From Aromatoleum petrolei (GTDB taxonomy: Bacteria > Pseudomonadota > Gammaproteobacteria > Burkholderiales > Rhodocyclaceae): a DNA stretch of 64,000 nt. The DNA is taken from NCBI RefSeq assembly GCF_017894385.1, contig NZ_CP059560.1:4596501-4660500 (forward strand), written 5' to 3'. Numbering within the stretch: position 1 is the stretch's first letter; each line of letters starts with the position of its first letter. The notes below the pieces were generated by a model. That model saw nothing but the letters and a program-made list of their open reading frames with translations, was not told where the DNA came from and did no database searches. This document shows, in pieces, positions 45,628 to 53,774 of this stretch. Position numbers and translations under genes: made by a program.

Positions 45628-46209
45628 TCAGGCGTTGGCGAGCCAGTCGATGTCGTCGAAGCCGCGATTGACGTAGCCGCCCTTTTCCCAGGCGGATCCT
45701 TCCTCGCCGAAGAAGGGCCACACGGCCTTGTTGTTGTAGAAGCCGGTCACCATGTCGCCCTTGATCTTCTGGAAGAAGGCGCCGTGCTCGATCGTGTAGA
45801 GCAGCGCGACGCGCTCGGCCTCCGTCGGCACCTCGGCATAGGGTTTGTCGTGGCGGCTGCGTGCGAGGCGGTCGAGTTGGGCGACGCCTTCGGTGATCAG
45901 CGTGCGCAGCGCCGCGTCGGTCGCGCATCGGGCGTCGTAGGGCTCGATCGCGAGCATGTAGTAGCGGTCGGAGATCTTGTCGTGCGGGAAGATGTCGCGC
46001 GCCAGCACGAGGAGCGTCTTGCCGACGTCCGCACCGAGGTTGGCGAAGTCCGCAGCGAGCGCGTCGCGCGCGGGGGTCATCAGCGTGCCCGTGGACAGCG
46101 CGCCGATGCCCAGCGCGGTGAGGCCACTGCCCTTGAGGAAGCCGCGGCGGCTGAGCGTGACGGTCTTGCCGAGCACGCGCATCGATGCGGGGGGGATCTT
46201 GTTGTCCAT
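45628..46209 (-). CDS. Gluconate 2-dehydrogenase subunit 3-like protein with Tat signal
   Basis: The 193-residue protein starts with a Tat signal (SRRGFLKGSG at residues 20-29, then a hydrophobic stretch to about 53). A subunit-3-type domain follows (ARDIFPHDKISDRYYM, GDMVTGFYNNKAVWPFFG). The small subunit carries the signal for the GMC partner encoded 29 bases downstream. It sits 33 bases after the lipoate ligase gene. Confidence 0.87.
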   Translation of the reverse strand: MDNKIPPASMRVLGKTVTLSRRGFLKGSGLTALGIGALSTGTLMTPARDALAADFANLGADVGKTLLVLARDIFPHDKISDRYYMLAIEPYDARCATDAALRTLITEGVAQLDRLARSRHDKPYAEVPTEAERVALLYTIEHGAFFQKIKGDMVTGFYNNKAVWPFFGEEGSAWEKGGYVNRGFDDIDWLANA

Positions 46210-46242
46210 GCTTGTCTCCTGTCTGTGGTGTGGAACGAGGCG

Positions 46243-47010
46243 TCAGGCCGCCGCCTCGAATTCGCCGAGGACGTCGGCGAGCATCTGCTGCAGCGCCTCG
46301 GCGAGGGTTTCGATATGGACGCCGGTGCCAAGCTGTTCGGCGCACGAGGTCGTGACCGCGGCGAGGCGGGCGGCGTCGTCCTGCGGGCGGCCGAGAGCGC
46401 GGCACAGCAGCGCCCAGTCGGGGTGGTGGAGCAGGGTGCCGGTGGTGAGCAGCACGCCGTGGCGGCCGCGCAGCTGCGCGAGGCCGACGATCTTGCGGCC
46501 GTCGGCGACGACCTCCCATGGCGAGAGGCCGCCGAAGCAGGCCCAGGCGAGCGTTGGGTCGGCCGGCCGGCGCACGATCTCGTCGGGCGGAAGGGCGTGC
46601 GCGGGGATGCCGAAGTCGCGCAGGAGGCCCGCATGCAGCACGCCCAGCCAGCGGTAGCTCGACACCGTGCCGCCGCCGAGCAGGCGATGCCCGGGCGGCA
46701 GCACGACGGACGAGGACAGCATCCACGGCCCGACCAGCACTGCACCGCCGCCCGCGCGCCGCTGCACGAGTTCGCAATCGGTGTGCGCCGCCCGCGCCGC
46801 CTCGTCGTGCAGCACCGCCTGCGCGCAGCCGAACACGACGCCGGGCGCGGGGTAGCTCCACACCCGTACGCGCGGCGCGCTGACGGGGGCGGCGAGCTGG
46901 CGGGCGTTCCACGCCTGTTCGACGGAGGGGCGCGCCAGTGTCAGCGCCGGGGCGCCGAGCGAAGCCGGTGTGGCGAGGGGCGCGAGAGGGGCGAGGGCGG
47001 CGGCCGGCAT
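46243..47010 (-). CDS. Lipoate-protein ligase / octanoyltransferase family protein
   Basis: The 255-residue BPL/LPL catalytic domain has LVQRRAGGGAVLVGPWML as the lipoate-binding loop and K173 in ADGRKIVGLAQLRGR as the catalytic lysine. The C-terminal accessory domain of full LplA is absent. Its start codon touches the E2 stop, so it is translated with the 2-oxoacid dehydrogenase genes. A dedicated role in lipoylating the free lipoyl protein at 47727-47972 is the natural reading. Confidence 0.82.
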   Translation of the reverse strand: MPAAALAPLAPLATPASLGAPALTLARPSVEQAWNARQLAAPVSAPRVRVWSYPAPGVVFGCAQAVLHDEAARAAHTDCELVQRRAGGGAVLVGPWMLSSSVVLPPGHRLLGGGTVSSYRWLGVLHAGLLRDFGIPAHALPPDEIVRRPADPTLAWACFGGLSPWEVVADGRKIVGLAQLRGRHGVLLTTGTLLHHPDWALLCRALGRPQDDAARLAAVTTSCAEQLGTGVHIETLAEALQQMLADVLGEFEAAA

Positions 47011-47723
47011 CAGTCGAACTCCGCGTGTTCCAGGCGGCGCGCGATCTCGCCGAGGAAGAGCGCCGCGGGCTGGCCGTCGACCGCGCGGTGGTCGAACACC
47101 AGCGTCAGGGTCACGATCGGCGCGGCGACGATGGCACCGTCCCGGACGATGGCGCGCATCGCGGTGCGGCCGACACCGAGGATTGCGACCTGCGGCGGGT
47201 TGATGATCGGGCTGAAGCGGTCGATGCCAGCCGCGCCGAGGTTGGTCACCGTGAAGGTGCCGCGCTGGTAGGCGCCGCCGGTGAGTGCGCCGCTACGTGC
47301 GCCCTCGGCAAGTCGCCGCGTCTCGTCGGCAAGTTCGGCGACGCGCTTCGCGTCGGCGTTGCGGATCACCGGCACCATCAGCCCGTCGTCGAGGGCGACC
47401 GCGACGCCGAGGTTGATGTCCTCGACGAGCTCGACCTCCTTCTCGCGCATCAGCGCGTTGAGCCGCGGATGGGCGCGTAGCGCGAGCGCCACCGCGCGCA
47501 GCACGAAGGCGTTGACGCTGAGCTTTTCGCCGGCCGCTGCGCGCTCGGCGCGCAGTGCCTCGACGCGACTCAGGTCCACGTCGACTTCGTGCGCGACGCG
47601 CGGCACCTGCCATCCTTGCGTCATGTTGCGGGCGATCGCGCCGCGCAGACCGCTGAGCGGCATGGTGCGGCGTTCGGCTGGCGGGATGGCCGGCGCGGGC
47701 GCGAGCGAGGCTGTCGCGCTCAT
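47010..47723 (-). CDS. 2-Oxoacid dehydrogenase E2 acyltransferase, catalytic domain only
   Basis: The 237-residue chloramphenicol-acetyltransferase-type domain has the active-site motif DHRAVDG (H212, D216), plus FTVTNLGAAGIDRFSPIINP. It begins almost directly with the core (MPLSGLRGAIARNMTQGW at residue 21). The N-terminal lipoyl domain and the peripheral-subunit-binding domain of ordinary E2 proteins are therefore missing. The lipoyl domain is a separate gene 3 bases upstream. It should transfer the acyl group from the lipoyl protein to CoA; how E1 and E3 dock without a subunit-binding domain is unclear. Confidence 0.9.
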   Translation of the reverse strand: MSATASLAPAPAIPPAERRTMPLSGLRGAIARNMTQGWQVPRVAHEVDVDLSRVEALRAERAAAGEKLSVNAFVLRAVALALRAHPRLNALMREKEVELVEDINLGVAVALDDGLMVPVIRNADAKRVAELADETRRLAEGARSGALTGGAYQRGTFTVTNLGAAGIDRFSPIINPPQVAILGVGRTAMRAIVRDGAIVAAPIVTLTLVFDHRAVDGQPAALFLGEIARRLEHAEFD

Positions 47724-47726
47724 CGC

Positions 47727-47972
47727 TCAGCCCTCCAGCTGCGCGATCACCGCGCCGCGGCCGAAGGTCTCCTGCTCGGGCACCTGGATCGCCGCGATGC
47801 GGCCGGCGGTGGGCGCGAAGATCTCGTGGCTGGTCTTCACAAGCTCGGCCACGGCGAGAACCTGGCCGGCCTCGACCGTGTCACCGGCCTTGACCTGCCA
47901 TTCCTGCAGCAGGGCTTCGGTGCCTTCATCGACGTCGGCCCACACCGCGTCGTCGAGGATGATGTCGATCAT
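47727..47972 (-). CDS. Free-standing lipoyl carrier domain protein
   Basis: The 81-residue product is a single lipoyl/biotinyl domain with the modifiable lysine K46 in VAELVKTSHEIFAPTAG. The context is typical of lipoyl domains (about 40 residues on each side), though VKT replaces the more common DKA. CAGGAGACAGAC precedes the ATG. It lies between E1 beta (14 bases) and the E2 catalytic gene (3 bases), so it supplies the swinging arm of the complex in trans. Confidence 0.88.
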   Translation of the reverse strand: MIDIILDDAVWADVDEGTEALLQEWQVKAGDTVEAGQVLAVAELVKTSHEIFAPTAGRIAAIQVPEQETFGRGAVIAQLEG

Positions 47973-47986
47973 GTCTGTCTCCTGGG

Positions 47987-49027
47987 TCAATAAACTTTTG
48001 CGGTCATGAGGCCGCGCACGCTGGCGACGATGTTGTCCACCTGCGGGATGGCGAACTGTTCGAGCGGGCGGCTGAAGGGGATGGGGACGTCGGGCACCGC
48101 GAGGCGGCGCACCGGAGCCTTGAGGCGGATGCTGTCGAGGTGCTCGGCGACGAGTGCGGCAATCTCGCCCGAGAGGCCGTAGCTGAGATAGTCCTCGTCG
48201 GCGACGAGCAGGCGCCCGGTCTTGGCGACCGACTTCAGCACGGTGGCGCGGTCGAGCGGCACCAGGGTGCGCAGGTCCACGATCTCGGCCGAAATGCCCT
48301 CGGCGGCGAGGGTCTCGGCGGCGACCAGCGACTTTTGCACCATCTGCGACAGGGTCACGATCGTGACGTCGCTGCCCTCGCGCACCACGCGCGCCTCGCC
48401 GAACGGGATCGCGTAGGGCTCCTCGGGAACCTCGTTGGTGCTGCCCTCGAAGTAGGACATCCACGACAGCCCCATGATGCCCTTGTGGTACAGGAAGACG
48501 ACAGGGTTGTCGTCGCGGATCGCCGTCGTCATCAGGCCCTTGGCGTCGTAGGCGTTCGACGGCACGACCACCTTCAGGCCGGGCACGTGGGCGAAGATCG
48601 AGTACAGGCACTGCGAGTGCTGCGCGGCGTCGTTGTAGCCGCCGCCGATGCCGGTCGTGATCACGAGCGGGTACTTGCAGGCACCGCCCGACATGTAGTG
48701 GTTCTTGGCGATGTGGTTGTAGATCTGGTCGAAGCACACGCCGAAGAAGTCGACGAACATCAACTCCGAGATCGGGCGCAGGCCCTCGGCAGCGGCGCCG
48801 AGCGCGGCGCCCATGAAGCCGGTCTCCGAGATCGGGGTGTCCATCACGCGGTCGGGGCCGAACTTGTCCAGCAGGCCCGTGGTCGCGCTGAAGATGCCGC
48901 CGTACTTGCCGACATCCTCGCCCATGACGAAGACGCGCGGGTCGCGCGCCATCTCCTGTGCGGTGGCTTCGGAAATCGCCTGCGCCATCGTCAGCATGCG
49001 CGCCTTGGCTTGGGTTGCAGTGGTCAT
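47987..49027 (-). CDS. acoB: 2-Oxoacid/acetoin dehydrogenase E1 beta subunit
   Basis: The 346-residue transketolase-like subunit shows MAQAISEATAQEMARDPRVF, VMGEDVGKYGGIFSATTGL, TPISETGFMGAALGAA, and LRTLVPLDRATVLKSVAKTG. CAAGGAGACCACG precedes the ATG. It is the second gene of the operon, 32 bases after E1 alpha. The class covers acetoin, pyruvate and branched-chain dehydrogenases; acetoin is favoured by the AcoR-type regulator and sigma-54 promoter. Confidence 0.9.
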   Translation of the reverse strand: MTTATQAKARMLTMAQAISEATAQEMARDPRVFVMGEDVGKYGGIFSATTGLLDKFGPDRVMDTPISETGFMGAALGAAAEGLRPISELMFVDFFGVCFDQIYNHIAKNHYMSGGACKYPLVITTGIGGGYNDAAQHSQCLYSIFAHVPGLKVVVPSNAYDAKGLMTTAIRDDNPVVFLYHKGIMGLSWMSYFEGSTNEVPEEPYAIPFGEARVVREGSDVTIVTLSQMVQKSLVAAETLAAEGISAEIVDLRTLVPLDRATVLKSVAKTGRLLVADEDYLSYGLSGEIAALVAEHLDSIRLKAPVRRLAVPDVPIPFSRPLEQFAIPQVDNIVASVRGLMTAKVY

Positions 49028-49059
49028 CGTGGTCTCCTTGTCTTGTTCCGGGCGCGGGT

Positions 49060-50070
49060 TCATTCGGCGAAGACGTGCAGCAGCGCGTCCTCGGGGCGGG
49101 GGTAGGGGCTGTTGCGACCGAAGTCGTAGGCCGCCTGCACGCGCGTGGCGATGCGTTGGCGCAAGCCCGCATCCGAGTTCGCATCCAGCAGCCCCATGTC
49201 GCGCACCAGCGCGCCGAGCACGGGGATGGGGTCGTGCTGACGCAATTCCTTCGCCTCGCCCTTCGGGCGGTAGGTCTCGGGGTCGCCCTGGAAGTGCCCG
49301 AAGTAGCGGTCGGTCTTCACCTCGATCAGGGTCGGGCCCTCGCCGCGGCGCGCCCGCGCCACCGCCGTGCCGGCAACCTTGAACACCGCGAGGGCGTCGT
49401 TGCGCTCGATCAGCACGCCGGGCATGCCGTAGCCGGCGGCGCGTTCGGCGTTGGAGGCGATCGCCGTCGAGGCGGATTTCTCGACCGAGATGCCGTACTT
49501 GTTGTCCTCGACGACGAAGACCACCGGCAGCTTCCACAGCGCGGCGAGGTTCAACGCCTCGTGGAAGGCGCCCTGGTTGGCCGCGCCTTCGCCGAAGAAG
49601 GCCACCGCGACGGAATCCCGGCCGAGCTTCTTCGCCGCCAACGCGGCGCCGCAGGCCTGCGGCGCGCCAGCGCCGACGATGCCGCTGCAGGAGAACTTCA
49701 CCACCGGGTCGAAGAGGTGCATGTGGCCGCCCTTGCCGCGGCCGAGCCCGGTGTCCTTGCCGAACATCTCGGCGGTCATCGCGTCGAGATCGACGCCCTT
49801 CGCGATCGCGAAGTGGTGCGGGCGATGCGCGCCGACCACCGTGTCGTCGGCGCGCAGGTGGGCGCACACGCCCACCGCGACCGGCTCCTGCCCTGCGGCC
49901 AGGTGCATCTCGCCCGGCACCGGCCCCGCACCGATGTCGAAGGCGAGGCCCTTCTGGATCTTCGGCGGGAGTTTGCCCTCCAGATAGACCCGGGCCATGG
50001 TCTCCTCGTACTCCCGGATCTCGATCATCTTTTCGTACATCCACAGCAGTTGCTCGGCTGTCGCGTCCAT
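49060..50070 (-). CDS. acoA: 2-Oxoacid/acetoin dehydrogenase E1 alpha subunit
   Basis: The 336-residue thiamine-diphosphate subunit starts MDATAEQLLWMYEKM, with GAGGAGG about 9 bases upstream. The ThDP motif runs from GEG (160-162) in AVAFFGEGAANQGAFHE to N190 in EDNKYG; the usual aspartate of GDG is glutamate here. Between EGKLPP and GQEPVAVG there are about 15 extra residues (KIQKGLAFDIGAGPVPGEM) compared with most AcoA proteins. It is the first gene of a seven-gene run E1a-E1b-lipoyl-E2-LplA-Tat subunit-GMC, with no E3 gene. Confidence 0.9.
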   Translation of the reverse strand: MDATAEQLLWMYEKMIEIREYEETMARVYLEGKLPPKIQKGLAFDIGAGPVPGEMHLAAGQEPVAVGVCAHLRADDTVVGAHRPHHFAIAKGVDLDAMTAEMFGKDTGLGRGKGGHMHLFDPVVKFSCSGIVGAGAPQACGAALAAKKLGRDSVAVAFFGEGAANQGAFHEALNLAALWKLPVVFVVEDNKYGISVEKSASTAIASNAERAAGYGMPGVLIERNDALAVFKVAGTAVARARRGEGPTLIEVKTDRYFGHFQGDPETYRPKGEAKELRQHDPIPVLGALVRDMGLLDANSDAGLRQRIATRVQAAYDFGRNSPYPRPEDALLHVFAE

Positions 50071-50164
50071 CGCTGCAAACCTCCTCGTCGATTGGTGGGG
50101 TGCCATCGCCGCCGTCCGCCCGATCTGGTGCCGGGCAATCCGGCGGCTGTGTGCAGGGCTTATC

Positions 50165-50179
50165 GCAAGAGGGGTGCCA
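50165..50179 (-). promoter_or_regulatory. Sigma-54 (-24/-12) promoter of the acetoin-type operon
   Basis: On the minus strand TGGCAC (50174-50179), five bases, then TTGC (50165-50168) is an exact match to the TGGCAC-N5-TTGC core of RpoN promoters. The E1 alpha start codon is about 85 bases downstream. An AcoR-type activator is encoded at the far end of the cluster. Confidence 0.85.
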
Positions 50180-50284
50180 GCCTGCAGGTAATGCAATTGA
50201 CATTCGTCATTTCGATTGCAAGTGACTGATTGTGTGTGGATGTGTCGCGTATTCCGGCGGCGTGAGAAAGACGTGGCGGGTCCA

Positions 50285-50371
50285 GCGACACTGTCGCAGC
50301 GGCGTCGCGCGGGGTGCTACAGGTGTCGCATCGCTGCGACGCCGCTGTCGCACGGCCGGGCTTCTGTCGCA
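50285..50371. promoter_or_regulatory. TGTCGC repeat array, probable AcoR upstream activating sites
   Basis: Six copies of TGTCGC or its complement lie in 87 bases. There is a perfect palindrome GCGACA-C-TGTCGC (50285-50297), an inverted pair GTCGCA-tcgc-TGCGAC (50325-50340), and single TGTCGCA copies at 50346-50352 and 50365-50371. The array is about 110-200 bases upstream of the -24/-12 promoter, the usual distance for enhancer sites of sigma-54 activators. It also lies upstream of the divergent porin gene. Confidence 0.7.
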
Positions 50372-50630
50372 CGGCGCTACGGGGCACCCGACCGTCCTGG
50401 CGTGGGTGGTCATTCAATGACGAAATAACCCGCTGCTCATGGGATACAGGCGCATCGCCATGACTCCGGTATGGCCCGGTTCGTCCTGTGTCGGCCGCAT
50501 GGCACCGCCGTTGCTATGCCCAGCTCCAGCGGCGCCACGCGACTCCGGTTCGCGTGGCGCGTCGCGATTACGGCGGGGGACAAGGAGGAGACGCTTCCCC
50601 CGCCCATCCCATACCAAAGGAGACGACACG

Positions 50631-51848
50631 ATGCACACGACCCTGAATCCGATCCGCCTCGCCGCCACCGCATGCGGGCTGCTGCTGGCCTGCTCCGCGC
50701 AGGCCGAGATCGAGGTCTACAACAAGGACGGCTACCGCTTCGGCGTCGACGGCTGGGTGATCCTCAATGCCAGCTCGACCAACGGCGATGCCGACGCCAA
50801 CGATGCCTTCCGCATCACCTCGGGCGATTCGCCGAACATGATCGGCTTCAACTTCGCGGTGCCGGAGACGGACGGCGTGCGCATGTCGAGCCGCCTCGGG
50901 CTGCGCGTGAACCCGCACTCGGGCGAGGGCAACTTCAAGAACCGCGGCAACGTCGCCGACACCGCATCGAAGTCGATCGACCCGCGCGAGATCTGGGCGC
51001 GTTTCGAAGGCGACTTCGGTCAGGTCACGATCGGCAAGCACTACAGCATCTTCCAGGGCCGACCCATCCTCGCCGATGAGTCGGTGCTCGCCGGCGGCTT
51101 CTTCGCCTACGACAACGCCAACGGCGGCGGGGCGCTCGGCGCTGGCTCGCTGCACTCGGGCTACCTCTACGCGAACTTCAACAGCGGCCTGCGCTACGAC
51201 AGCCCGCGCGCAAATCCGCTGAAGTTCTCGGTCGGCCTGTACGACCCGAGCCAGATGGGCAACGTGTTCCTGCCCTCGGCGGGACTCGCGAGCAAGACCA
51301 CGTTGCCGCGGGTCGAGGCGGAACTCGCCTATGACGGAACGTTCACGGGCGGCAGCTACACCGTGTACGCGGACGGCGTGTATCAGCGCGCGCAGGACTG
51401 CCGCCTGCCCGGCGGCGCGACCTGCGTGGGCGGCGACACCGTCACCGGCCGGGGCGTATCGGGTGGCGCGCAGCTCAAGCTCGGCGCTTTCGGCCTCTTC
51501 GCTTCGGCCTTTTCGGGCAAGGGACTGGGTTCGGCGCTGATGTTCGACTACGACGCGCTCGACGCCGTCGGCCGCGAGCGTGAAAGCAAGGGCTGGTGGG
51601 TGCAGGCGACCGCGCGCGTGACGCCCAAGACGACGCTGCGCCTGAGCCATGGAGTCACCCGCGTCGACGACACCGCCGCGACACGCGGGCACGAGGCGCG
51701 CGGCACGCTGGCCGGCCTCTACTACGGCATGAACCGTTTCGTGACGCTGTACGGTGAGCTGGGCCGCTCCGACTTCGATTTCAACCCCGCATTCGGCCGC
51801 GCGACCGACACGCGTTATGCGACTTTGGGGGCGCGCTTCGCCTGGTGA
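50631..51848 (+). CDS. Outer-membrane porin
   Basis: The 405-residue protein starts with a signal peptide cleaved after about residue 24 (CGLLLACSAQA|EIEVYNKDG). Alternating beta strands follow, and it ends GARFAW, an aromatic terminal residue as needed for outer-membrane insertion. AAAGGAGACGACACG precedes the ATG; the frame extends upstream but without a signal peptide. The family is a general trimeric porin of betaproteobacteria, though the first strand (YRFGVDGWVILNASSTN) is not a standard match. It may admit the substrate of the divergent operon. Confidence 0.82.
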   Translation: MHTTLNPIRLAATACGLLLACSAQAEIEVYNKDGYRFGVDGWVILNASSTNGDADANDAFRITSGDSPNMIGFNFAVPETDGVRMSSRLGLRVNPHSGEGNFKNRGNVADTASKSIDPREIWARFEGDFGQVTIGKHYSIFQGRPILADESVLAGGFFAYDNANGGGALGAGSLHSGYLYANFNSGLRYDSPRANPLKFSVGLYDPSQMGNVFLPSAGLASKTTLPRVEAELAYDGTFTGGSYTVYADGVYQRAQDCRLPGGATCVGGDTVTGRGVSGGAQLKLGAFGLFASAFSGKGLGSALMFDYDALDAVGRERESKGWWVQATARVTPKTTLRLSHGVTRVDDTAATRGHEARGTLAGLYYGMNRFVTLYGELGRSDFDFNPAFGRATDTRYATLGARFAW

Positions 51849-52082
51849 CGGCGGGGCCGAGGGTGCGGCGAGCTGCCCCGCGCGGGGGCCGCTCGCCGCG
51901 ACCTCGGCCGGCCGGCTCGTACGTGCAATTCGACTTGAATGCGCTTGTCCATCGCCTATGTTGAACACATCGGTCGAATATTTGGGGGAAATCGCCCACG
52001 ACGTAGATCGATTTAGTCGCAGTTTTCCGTCGTATGACGCGGGCTCGTGCGTTTCCGCATCGGGGACGCAAAGGAGGCTGAG

Positions 52083-52715
52083 ATGCTGCGCATCACCTCG
52101 ATTCTGGCTTCAATGCTGGCGCTTTCCGGTTGCGCTTCCACCATCGGGACGTTCTTCAATCGCCCGGTCGTCGAAGACGGTGTTGACAAGGCGGTATCGA
52201 CGATCTCGCTGTCGGCGGATCGACGCACCGTGATCGTCGTGACCGAGCCGGGCGCCAATCGCGCCAAGTTCTGTGCGGAGCCGCCCCCCGATGCCGCAGT
52301 CGGGTTGAAGGCACAGCTCGAGGCCGCGTTGAAGGGCAAGTCGCAGACCGGCGTCGACGCGGAGGGACAGTTGGCCGAAAGCTTCCAGTCCGATGTGACG
52401 GTGATCGCCGAGCGGACCGCGTCGCTCGATGTGTTCAGGACCGGGGTGTATGCACTCTGCCAGCTTCACTTGAACGGCGCGGTCACCGGGCCGGAAGTGA
52501 AGGTTCTCTTCGAGGGCCTGTTGAAAGCCTACGCGGATGCCGACCTGAAGCGCGCCGAAAAGGATCCGTCGAACATGCAGGCCGATCTCGATCGCACGCG
52601 CAGGGAGCTCGATGCGGCCAGGAAGGATCTCGACAAGGCGCGGGATGCAGAGCTCGATCGGGCGAGGAAGGATCTGCTGGATGCCCGCGCGGAAGCGGGC
52701 CGGAAGAATGAGTGA
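52083..52715 (+). CDS. Putative lipoprotein with charged C-terminal helix
   Basis: The 210-residue product starts with a lipoprotein signal (MLRITSILASMLALSGC, lipidation at C17); AAAGGAGGCTGAG directly precedes the ATG. A globular part (about 30-150) is of no recognised family. The last 50 residues form a charged helix with repeated LD.AR.DLDKAR units, likely a coiled coil. It is monocistronic, between the porin and the sugar operon. Function is unknown; a periplasmic stress or envelope role is only suggested by location. Confidence 0.75.
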   Translation: MLRITSILASMLALSGCASTIGTFFNRPVVEDGVDKAVSTISLSADRRTVIVVTEPGANRAKFCAEPPPDAAVGLKAQLEAALKGKSQTGVDAEGQLAESFQSDVTVIAERTASLDVFRTGVYALCQLHLNGAVTGPEVKVLFEGLLKAYADADLKRAEKDPSNMQADLDRTRRELDAARKDLDKARDAELDRARKDLLDARAEAGRKNE

Positions 52716-52797
52716 AAGGGTGACGACGCCTCGAGCCCGTCGAAGGTCAGTGGCCGGGCTTCGGCCGGCGTCGCCTGAAGGGTAATTGTTTGCCGGC

Positions 52798-53730
52798 TCA
52801 ACTGGTGGCGAGTTCCGCCCGCCGCGGCATGTCCGCGCCCCGGCGCGAGCAGGTGATCGCTGCGGCCCGGGCGGCGAAGGTGAGGAGGCGGGCGAGCTCG
52901 TGAGCGTCCATCGCCGTGAGCGCATCCGGGTTCAAGCGGCCAGTCTCGGCGAGGTACGTCAGCATCGACGACTGGAAAGTGTCGCCGGCGCCCACCGTAT
53001 CCACGGTCGTGATGCGCGGGGCCGCCACGTTGGCGCGACCGTTGGCGTTCCACGCGCTCGCGCCGTCCGCGCCGCGCGTTACCACGACGAGCCTCGCGCC
53101 GGCCGCGAGCCAGCGCCGCGCGAGCGCCGCCTCGTCGGTTTCACCGTAGAGCAGGCGCACGTCCTCGTCGCTGATCTTCACCAGATGCGCGAGGCCCGCC
53201 AGCGTGTCGGCGCGCTCGCGCCAGCGTTCGAGCGACGGCTCGACGTTGAGCCGCACGTTCGGGTCGTAGGCGACGAGGCGGCGGTCGCGCTCCCGCCGCA
53301 CGAGGGTTTCGAGCGCGCTCGCGACCGGTTCGACGACGGTCGCGTACGAGCCGAGATGGATTGCCGCGACCTCGGGGGCGAGCTCGGGGAGCTGCGCCGC
53401 CGAGAGCAGCCGGTCGGCCGCGCCGTTGCCGTAGAACGCATAGTGCGGCACGCCCGCCGCGTCGAGTTCGATCATGCCGAGCGTGGTCGGCGCGTCGAAA
53501 CGCGGGCAGGGGCGGGTGTCCACCCCTTCGCGTGTCAGGACCCGCGCGAGGCGGTCGCCGAGCATGTCCTTCGCCAGCCCGCTGAGGAAGGCCACCGGCT
53601 GGCCGAGCCGCGCCAGCCCGATGGCGACGTTGAAGGGCGAGCCGCCGGGGCGCGCGTCGAGATGCAGGGCGTTGTCGGTCTCGCTACCGATGAAGACGTC
53701 GAACAGGGCTTCGCCGCAGACCAGGAACAT
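52798..53730 (-). CDS. PfkB-family fructokinase
   Basis: The 310-residue kinase has GGSPFNVAIGLARLG (from residue 29), the fructokinase form of PfkB signature 1, and the catalytic-base segment DTVGAGDTFQSSML. Ribokinases have GGKGANQ at the first site, so a hexose such as fructose is more likely than ribose. It is the last gene of the ROK-ABC transporter operon, 45 bases after the binding-protein gene. It should give fructose-6-phosphate for Pgi. The frame continues upstream into the neighbouring gene, but the family N-terminus MFLVCGEALFDV fixes the start. Confidence 0.88.
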   Translation of the reverse strand: MFLVCGEALFDVFIGSETDNALHLDARPGGSPFNVAIGLARLGQPVAFLSGLAKDMLGDRLARVLTREGVDTRPCPRFDAPTTLGMIELDAAGVPHYAFYGNGAADRLLSAAQLPELAPEVAAIHLGSYATVVEPVASALETLVRRERDRRLVAYDPNVRLNVEPSLERWRERADTLAGLAHLVKISDEDVRLLYGETDEAALARRWLAAGARLVVVTRGADGASAWNANGRANVAAPRITTVDTVGAGDTFQSSMLTYLAETGRLNPDALTAMDAHELARLLTFAARAAAITCSRRGADMPRRAELATS

Positions 53731-53774
53731 GATGGAGAACCGTCTCGTTGGGGTTTGTGGGGTGAAGAGGGGCG

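Noticed and set aside
44024..46912. A single 962-codon frame that would fuse extra N-terminal sequence to the GMC oxidoreductase
   Set aside because: The upstream part is antiparallel-composition noise overlapping the lipoate ligase and Tat-subunit genes. The GMC family N-terminus and a GAGGAG site place the start at 45598.
52798..53730. Ribokinase as the identity of the PfkB kinase
   Set aside because: The first signature reads GGSPFNVA, the fructokinase form, not GGKGANQ.
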